8,812 nt of DNA from DASXTS01 sp036402215 (lineage in GTDB: Bacteria > Actinomycetota > Actinomycetes > Mycobacteriales > Pseudonocardiaceae), in contig DASWTI010000366.1 of NCBI GenBank assembly GCA_036402215.1, positions 1 through 8,812 of the forward strand, read 5' to 3'. How positions within the stretch are numbered: the first letter of the stretch is position 1; every line of letters begins with the position of its first letter. Below, in pieces: positions 5,604 to 8,812 of the stretch. The notes beneath the pieces were generated by a model that was not told the DNA's origin, made no database searches, and saw only the letters and a list, made by a program, of their open reading frames with translations. A program made the position numbers and the translations under genes.

Positions 5604-6719
5604 GTGAACACGTCCGACGACCACGTCGTCCCACCGCCGCCCACCGTCACCCCGGCCGGGTCGCCGCCGTCCGGTCCGCCGCCCGTGCCGCCCGTGCCGC
5701 CACTGCCCGGGCCCGGCTGGCCGCGGCCGATCGGCTTCGCGCCCATCGTGAGGCCGCCGGCCGTGCTGCGCCCGGTCGCCGCGCTCGGTCAGGGCGCCGG
5801 GCTGCTCATCTGCCTGGTGTCCGCGGTGCTGCTCGCCGGTGACCTGGCCGCCTGGAACACCTACGTCGTGGTCCGGGACTACCTGGCCGGCGACCCCTCC
5901 GCCACCGAGTCCGACGTCCTGCAGGCGGATCGCTTCACCGCCACCACGTCCGTCGCCGCACTGGTCATGCTGCTGGTGGCCGGCATCGTGTTCATCCTGT
6001 GGCTGCGCCGGGCGCGCGCCAACTGCGACGCGCTGTACCCGATGCACCACCGCCACGCCCCGGGCTGGGTGATCGGCTCCTGGATCTGCCCCATCGTCAA
6101 CCTCTGGTACCCCAAGCAGATCGTCGACGACGTCTGGCACGCCAGCGACCCCGCCACCGTCGCCAACCCCGCGCCGTCGGACCGGCGCGGCAGCGGCCTG
6201 GTGCTGCTCTGGTGGTCGGCCTGGATCGTCGCCTTCGTCGTGCCGATCCTGCTGACCCCGCTCGGCTCCGACCCCGAGAACCCCACCGTGGACGGCCTCC
6301 GCGCCGACGCCTTCATCGGCCTCTCCGCCTCCCTCCCCCTCGTCGTCGCCGCCGTGGCCGCCGTGCTCCTCATCCGCCGCATCAACGCCTGGCAGGACCC
6401 CACCCGGCGCCCCGTTGTCGTGGTGGCCGGACGCCCCACCCTGCCCACCACCTACGTCCGCCCCGCCTCGCCCCCGCTCCGGCCCGGCCCCGCCCCGGTT
6501 CCGCCCTCAGCCACCCCGGCAACGCCGGAGCCCGTTGCCGCGGGACCGGAGTCCGGCGCGGCGCTACCGGATCCCGTTGCGGCGGGACCGGAGTCCGGCG
6601 CGGTGCTACCGGAGCCCGGCGCGGCGACGCCGCGGTCCGCCACGCCCGCGCCGCCACTCGGCGAGCCGGAACCTCACCGGACCACCGAGAGCACCTCGCC
6701 GCCGCCGTCCCAGGCCTGA
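5604..6719 (+). CDS. DUF4328 domain-containing membrane protein with Pro-rich termini
   Basis: This 371-residue protein has a proline-rich N-terminal tail (10-54), a multi-pass membrane core and a disordered Pro/Ala/Glu tail (about 275-371). Hydrophobic segments lie near 58-80, 114-134, 198-219 and 239-258, with a shorter one around 154-168. The signature RRARANCDALYP...HAPGWVIGSWICPIVNLWYPKQIVDDVW (135-178) is the core of the DUF4328 family, which has no established function. The N-terminal tail resembles those of actinobacterial membrane proteins that expose Pro-rich regions to the cytoplasm. The GTG start follows GGGGG (5591-5595) by 8 nt. In-frame codons upstream would cross the intergenic palindrome. 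The C-terminal tail contains a 42-bp in-frame tandem duplication. Transcribed alone, with a hairpin after the stop. Confidence 0.85.
   Translation: MNTSDDHVVPPPPTVTPAGSPPSGPPPVPPVPPLPGPGWPRPIGFAPIVRPPAVLRPVAALGQGAGLLICLVSAVLLAGDLAAWNTYVVVRDYLAGDPSATESDVLQADRFTATTSVAALVMLLVAGIVFILWLRRARANCDALYPMHHRHAPGWVIGSWICPIVNLWYPKQIVDDVWHASDPATVANPAPSDRRGSGLVLLWWSAWIVAFVVPILLTPLGSDPENPTVDGLRADAFIGLSASLPLVVAAVAAVLLIRRINAWQDPTRRPVVVVAGRPTLPTTYVRPASPPLRPGPAPVPPSATPATPEPVAAGPESGAALPDPVAAGPESGAVLPEPGAATPRSATPAPPLGEPEPHRTTESTSPPPSQA
6531..6614 (+). repeat. In-frame 42-bp tandem duplication in the DUF4328 tail
   Basis: Two 42-bp units (6531-6572 and 6573-6614) differ at three positions and encode PVAAGPESGAALPD and PVAAGPESGAVLPE. 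A partial third unit begins CCCGGCGCGG at 6615. The unit length keeps the frame and retains rare codons (GTT, GGA, CTA) in both copies, which points to recent duplication. Confidence 0.9.
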
Positions 6720-6736
6720 CCACCCAGTTCCCTGGG

Positions 6737-6773
6737 GCCGCCGCCCCACCCGCATCGGGACCGGGGCGGCGGC
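6737..6773 (+). terminator. Terminator hairpin after the DUF4328 gene
   Basis: GCCGCCGCCCC (6737-6747) pairs perfectly with GGGGCGGCGGC (6763-6773). The 15-nt interior contains a further small hairpin, CCCG-cat-CGGG (6749-6759). It starts 17 nt after the stop. There is no T-run. Confidence 0.75.
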
Positions 6774-6935
6774 TGCCGCGGCCACGGTCGCACCGGCCGT
6801 CCGCCGGATCACTCCGGGCAGCCGCCCGGCCGCCACCACCCGGGCTCCCCGGGGCGCGGCGGCCCGAACCCCGCAATCAGACGCGCGCCGGACCCGCGAC
6901 GGGCTCGCCGCACCATGCACGGACATGCCGGCCCT

Positions 6936-7031
6936 CGCAACGGACGGGTGGAACCGCAACGGACGTGTGGGACCGCCCTGGATGCGTGGACCGCACCGGG
7001 TGCGTCCACTCGCAGGGACGCGCGCGGACCC
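6936..7031. repeat. Degenerate tandem array, about five units of 18-20 bp
   Basis: Units begin at 6936 (CGCAACGGACGGGTGGAAC), 6955 (CGCAACGGACGTGTGGGAC), 6974 (CGCCCTGGATGCGTGGAC), 6992 (CGCACCGGGTGCGTCCAC) and 7011 (CGCAGGGACGCGCGCGGACC). The first two differ at two positions, and later units diverge progressively. Confidence 0.55.
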
Positions 7032-7163
7032 CCGCGGACAGGCGCCTCGTCGCCGCACTCAGGCCGGGCGCAGCCCTCCCACCTGGACCTCTGTCACCAA
7101 CCTCTGCCGCCATCGATCGCAAACCCGACAACACCCACCCGCTTCTCAGTACGACTGTTCGGT

Positions 7164-7179
7164 ATGCAATCGATTGCAT
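7164..7179. promoter_or_regulatory. Perfect 16-bp palindrome, AT-rich for this genome
   Basis: ATGCAATCGATTGCAT is identical to its reverse complement. Ten of sixteen bases are A or T in a region otherwise dominated by G and C. It is followed directly by TTGACC (7179-7184), a fair -35 match without an obvious -10, and by a purine run at 7190-7205. It may be a regulator site, but the gene it would serve is not apparent. Confidence 0.5.
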
Positions 7180-7393
7180 TGACCATCGAGGCAGGGGGGA
7201 GAAAGGCGCCGGACAACGGATTCGGCGCGCCTCACTCACCGGGGCGCCGACCGGCGGTGGCCGGGCGCGGTTGTCCCGTCACATCGGCCGATGTCCGTCG
7301 AATCCGGCGACACGCATCGTAACGATAGGTTCAGGTACTCGGCCGCCCGGCGCGCCTTCGCGGTGCCCGGCGGCTTCCGTCCCGGAGCGCGCC

Positions 7394-7425
7394 TACGCCC
7401 CGATCACCTGGGTGACCGGGGCGTA
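7394..7425. terminator. Large hairpin downstream of lsr2, possible terminator
   Basis: TACGCCCCGATCAC (7394-7407) pairs with GTGACCGGGGCGTA (7412-7425) with one A-C mismatch and the 4-nt loop CTGG. It lies 100 nt past the lsr2 stop in the direction of lsr2 transcription. The distance is long, so it could instead belong to an unannotated transcript. Confidence 0.5.
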
Positions 7426-7524
7426 AGTCGACCGCGAATTGGGGCTGTGCCCGGGTGTGCCCGGCAATCGGCCGGGAACGGTTCCCACGACCGGTGCGAC
7501 CGGGGCGGGGTGGTGCCGGATGAG

Positions 7525-7860
7525 CTAGTTCGCCGCGGTGTAGGCGGAGATCACGCTGGCCGGGATACGGCCCCGGTCGGAGATCTGGTGCCCGTTGGCG
7601 CGCGCCCAGTTGCGGATGGCCTCCGTCTCCGCCCTGCTCCGCACGCGTGCCGAGCCGCCGGAGGACGTCTTGGCCCGGCCGCCGGTACGCCGCGCCTTGG
7701 CGATGTAGGTGCCCAGCGTCCGCCGCAGCGCGGCGCTGTTGGTCTCGTTGAGGTCGATCTCATAGGAAACGCCGTCGACCGAGAAGCTCACCGTCTCGAC
7801 GGTGTCGGCCACGGTTCCGTCGATGTCGTCCACATACTGGACGAGAAGCTGCTGTGCCAC
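7525..7860 (-). CDS. lsr2: Lsr2 nucleoid-associated protein (H-NS-like silencer)
   Basis: This 111-residue protein matches the usual Lsr2 length of about 112. The N-terminal oligomerisation domain reads AQQLLVQYVDDIDGTVADTV (2-21) and SFSVDGVSYEIDLNE (25-39). A basic linker (about 56-77: KARRTGGRAKT...) leads to the DNA-binding domain AIRNWARANGHQISDRGRIP (81-100) with the AT-hook-like Arg-Gly-Arg at 96-98. Lsr2 binds the minor groove of AT-rich DNA, bridges it and silences acquired genes. The GTG at 7860 puts the conserved N-terminus at residue 1 and follows a GGGGAAG site. An in-frame ATG farther upstream would add 21 non-conserved residues. The C-terminus ends YTAAN, where the M. tuberculosis protein ends YHAAT. 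Divergent from a Ser/Thr kinase. Confidence 0.95.
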   Translation of the reverse strand: MAQQLLVQYVDDIDGTVADTVETVSFSVDGVSYEIDLNETNSAALRRTLGTYIAKARRTGGRAKTSSGGSARVRSRAETEAIRNWARANGHQISDRGRIPASVISAYTAAN

Positions 7861-8165
7861 GTCGTTCTTCCCCTGTCCTTGCGCCGCTGCCCGTTTTCTC
7901 CCGGATGCACTCCGGTACGTCAACGCGATCGTTGTTCAATGATTGTGCCCGAGAATAGCCCACTTCGTCGGGTGCGTGTGCACATCGCCACGCGGGTGTC
8001 GGCCCGGACACCTTTCCGGTGGTAGTCGCGCCGCAGTCCGGGCTGCCGGGTAATGGCGTGGTTGCTCCGCTCGGACGACCGGCCAACGCCACCCGATAGA
8101 GTGGTAGGGCCCGATCACCCGCGGAAATGCGTGAACGCGTCCTGACTGGCGGTGAGGTGGACCAC
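7861..8165. other. 305-bp divergent region between lsr2 and the Ser/Thr kinase
   Basis: No gene is visible. An AT-richer patch at about 7918-7957 lies 60-100 bp upstream of lsr2. On the lsr2 strand it contains TTGACG (7923-7918), TTGAAC (7939-7934) and TATTCT (7957-7952), none forming a well-spaced -35/-10 pair. Short dyads include CAACG-cgat-CGTTG (7921-7934), CAAT-g-ATTG (7937-7945), GGTGTC/GACACC (7995-8012) and TGGCGT/ACGCCA (8054-8091). TAGAGT at 8097-8102 is a possible -10 for the kinase. Confidence 0.5.
8097..8102 (+). promoter_or_regulatory. Candidate -10 element for the kinase gene
   Basis: TAGAGT fits the actinomycete TAnnnT pattern, 63 nt before the chosen GTG start. The -35 region is not recognisable, so this is only a weak prediction. 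Confidence 0.25.
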
Positions 8166-8812
8166 GTGGCTGGTGACCCGCTGTCGCCCACCGATCCCCG
8201 GTCGATCGGTGACTACACCCTGCTGGCGCGGCTCGGCGCCGGTGGCATGGGCCGGGTGTACCTGGCGAGGGATCGCGCCGGGGCGCAGGTGGCGGTCAAG
8301 GTGCTGCACGACTCGCTGGCCGGTGACCCGCGGTTCCTCGCGCGGTTCGCCGACGAGGCGGCCGCCGCGGCGCGGGTGGCCGGCTTCTGCACCGCGCGCG
8401 TCGTGCGCGCCTCGGTGTCCGGCCCGCGCCCGTTCCTGGTGACGGAGTACGTCGAGGGCCCCACGCTCGCCGCCGTGCTCGCGGCGCGCGGCCGGCTGCC
8501 CGGCTCCGAGGCCGAGGCCCTCGCCGTCGGTGTGGCCGCCGCGCTCACCGCCATCCACGCCGCGGGCATCGTGCACCGGGACCTCAAGCCGTCCAACGTC
8601 ATGCTCTCCGCCTTCGGCCCCAAGGTGATCGACTTCGGCGTGGCCCGCGCGCTGGACGCCCGCGCCGCGGCCACCGAGGTCGGTCACGTGCTCGGCACGC
8701 CCGGCTGGATGGCGCCGGAGCACCTGCTGGGCCACACCTCGCCGGCCGGCGACGTGTACGTGTGGGGCCTGCTGATGGCGCACGCCGGTGGCGGCTGGCA
8801 GTCCGGTGGCGC
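8166..8812 (+). CDS. Hanks-type Ser/Thr protein kinase, 3' end beyond the window
   Basis: The visible 215 residues cover most of a PknB-like kinase domain. They include the glycine-rich loop LGAGGMGRVY (23-32), VAVK with ATP-binding Lys45, probable helix-C Glu64, the hinge TEYVEG (93-98), catalytic loop HRDLKPSN (137-144; Asp139, Asn144), DFG (157-159), activation segment GTPGWMAPE (178-186) and the Asp196 region GDVYVWG. All catalytic residues are present, so it should be active. Arg before the catalytic Asp makes it an RD kinase, usually activated by autophosphorylation. The lead-in LSPTDPRSIGDYTLLARLG is common in actinomycete kinases. Whether it has a membrane segment and sensor domain cannot be seen. 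The start is uncertain: the GTG at 8166 follows GAGGTGG by 5 nt, but in-frame GTG 8157 and ATG 8127 are alternatives. Divergent from lsr2. Confidence 0.9.
   Translation, partial: MAGDPLSPTDPRSIGDYTLLARLGAGGMGRVYLARDRAGAQVAVKVLHDSLAGDPRFLARFADEAAAAARVAGFCTARVVRASVSGPRPFLVTEYVEGPTLAAVLAARGRLPGSEAEALAVGVAAALTAIHAAGIVHRDLKPSNVMLSAFGPKVIDFGVARALDARAAATEVGHVLGTPGWMAPEHLLGHTSPAGDVYVWGLLMAHAGGGWQSGG

Larger units (their letters stand above)
6720..7524. other. 805-bp region without a convincing gene
   Basis: The reading frames here lack the strong third-position GC bias and recognisable motifs of neighbouring genes. The longest minus-strand frame (7239 to 6877) has only moderate third-position GC. 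Contents: a hairpin after DUF4328; a degenerate array of about 19-bp units (6936-7031); an AT-richer patch (about 7105-7190) with the palindrome at 7164-7179; an 11-bp palindrome ATCGT-a-ACGAT (7316-7326); a large hairpin (7394-7425); TGTGCCCGG twice (7446-7454, 7456-7464); and GGGAAC-g-GTTCCC (7474-7486). A degraded gene, a small RNA or a regulatory region are all possible. Confidence 0.5.

Noticed and set aside
3773..5842. Plus-strand open frame of 689 codons spanning the FAD oxidoreductase
   Set aside because: It crosses the peptidase end, the terminator and the divergent region, and reads as Ser/Pro/Arg low complexity. It is a shadow of the minus-strand gene.
6936..7031. CRISPR-like array
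   Set aside because: The units are contiguous and degenerate with no unique spacers, and no cas genes are nearby.
6877..7239. Possible minus-strand small gene in the long gap
   Set aside because: Third codon positions are only moderately GC, no domain is recognisable, and it runs across the 16-bp palindrome and the degenerate array.
7291..8025. Plus-strand open frame opposite lsr2
   Set aside because: It is antisense to an unmistakable Lsr2 protein and begins in non-coding DNA without a ribosome binding site.

Overview
The window is chromosomal DNA from a very GC-rich actinomycete. Third codon positions are almost all G or C, several starts are GTG, and lsr2 and a DUF664/DinB protein are present, both typical of actinobacteria. 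The overall style (DUF4328 protein, short secreted S8 peptidase, Pro/Ala-rich tails) would suit Micromonosporaceae or a relative, but the sequence alone does not settle the genus. I see no insertion sequence, phage gene, tRNA, rRNA or CRISPR array.

Layout from left to right: a possible 3' end of an upstream gene (to 65); a DinB/DUF664 protein on the minus strand; divergent from it, an NADPH:F420 reductase-like protein and then an APH(9)-like small-molecule kinase on the plus strand; a 364-bp regulatory-looking gap; a secreted subtilisin-like S8 peptidase on the plus strand, convergent across a perfect 14-bp hairpin with a berberine-bridge-type FAD oxidoreductase on the minus strand; divergent from that, a DUF4328 membrane protein on the plus strand, with a perfect 21-bp palindrome between the two starts; an 805-bp stretch without a convincing gene but with several repeats and palindromes; lsr2 on the minus strand; and, divergent from lsr2, the 5' two-thirds or so of a Hanks-type Ser/Thr protein kinase that runs off the right edge.

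The genes do not form one pathway. They look like core-genome accessory functions: redox or thiol metabolism, small-molecule phosphorylation, secreted proteolysis, FAD oxidation, nucleoid silencing and signalling. The most interesting content is non-coding. A 10-bp motif GGAAYNNTCG occurs five times upstream of the peptidase, two copies forming a 21-bp dyad. A perfect 21-bp operator-like palindrome lies between the FAD oxidoreductase and DUF4328 genes. A perfect AT-rich 16-bp palindrome and a degenerate array of about 19-bp units lie in the 805-bp gap. In proteins, the peptidase carries a CxxC pair directly before its catalytic histidine. I found no clear evidence for a wholly new multi-gene system here.
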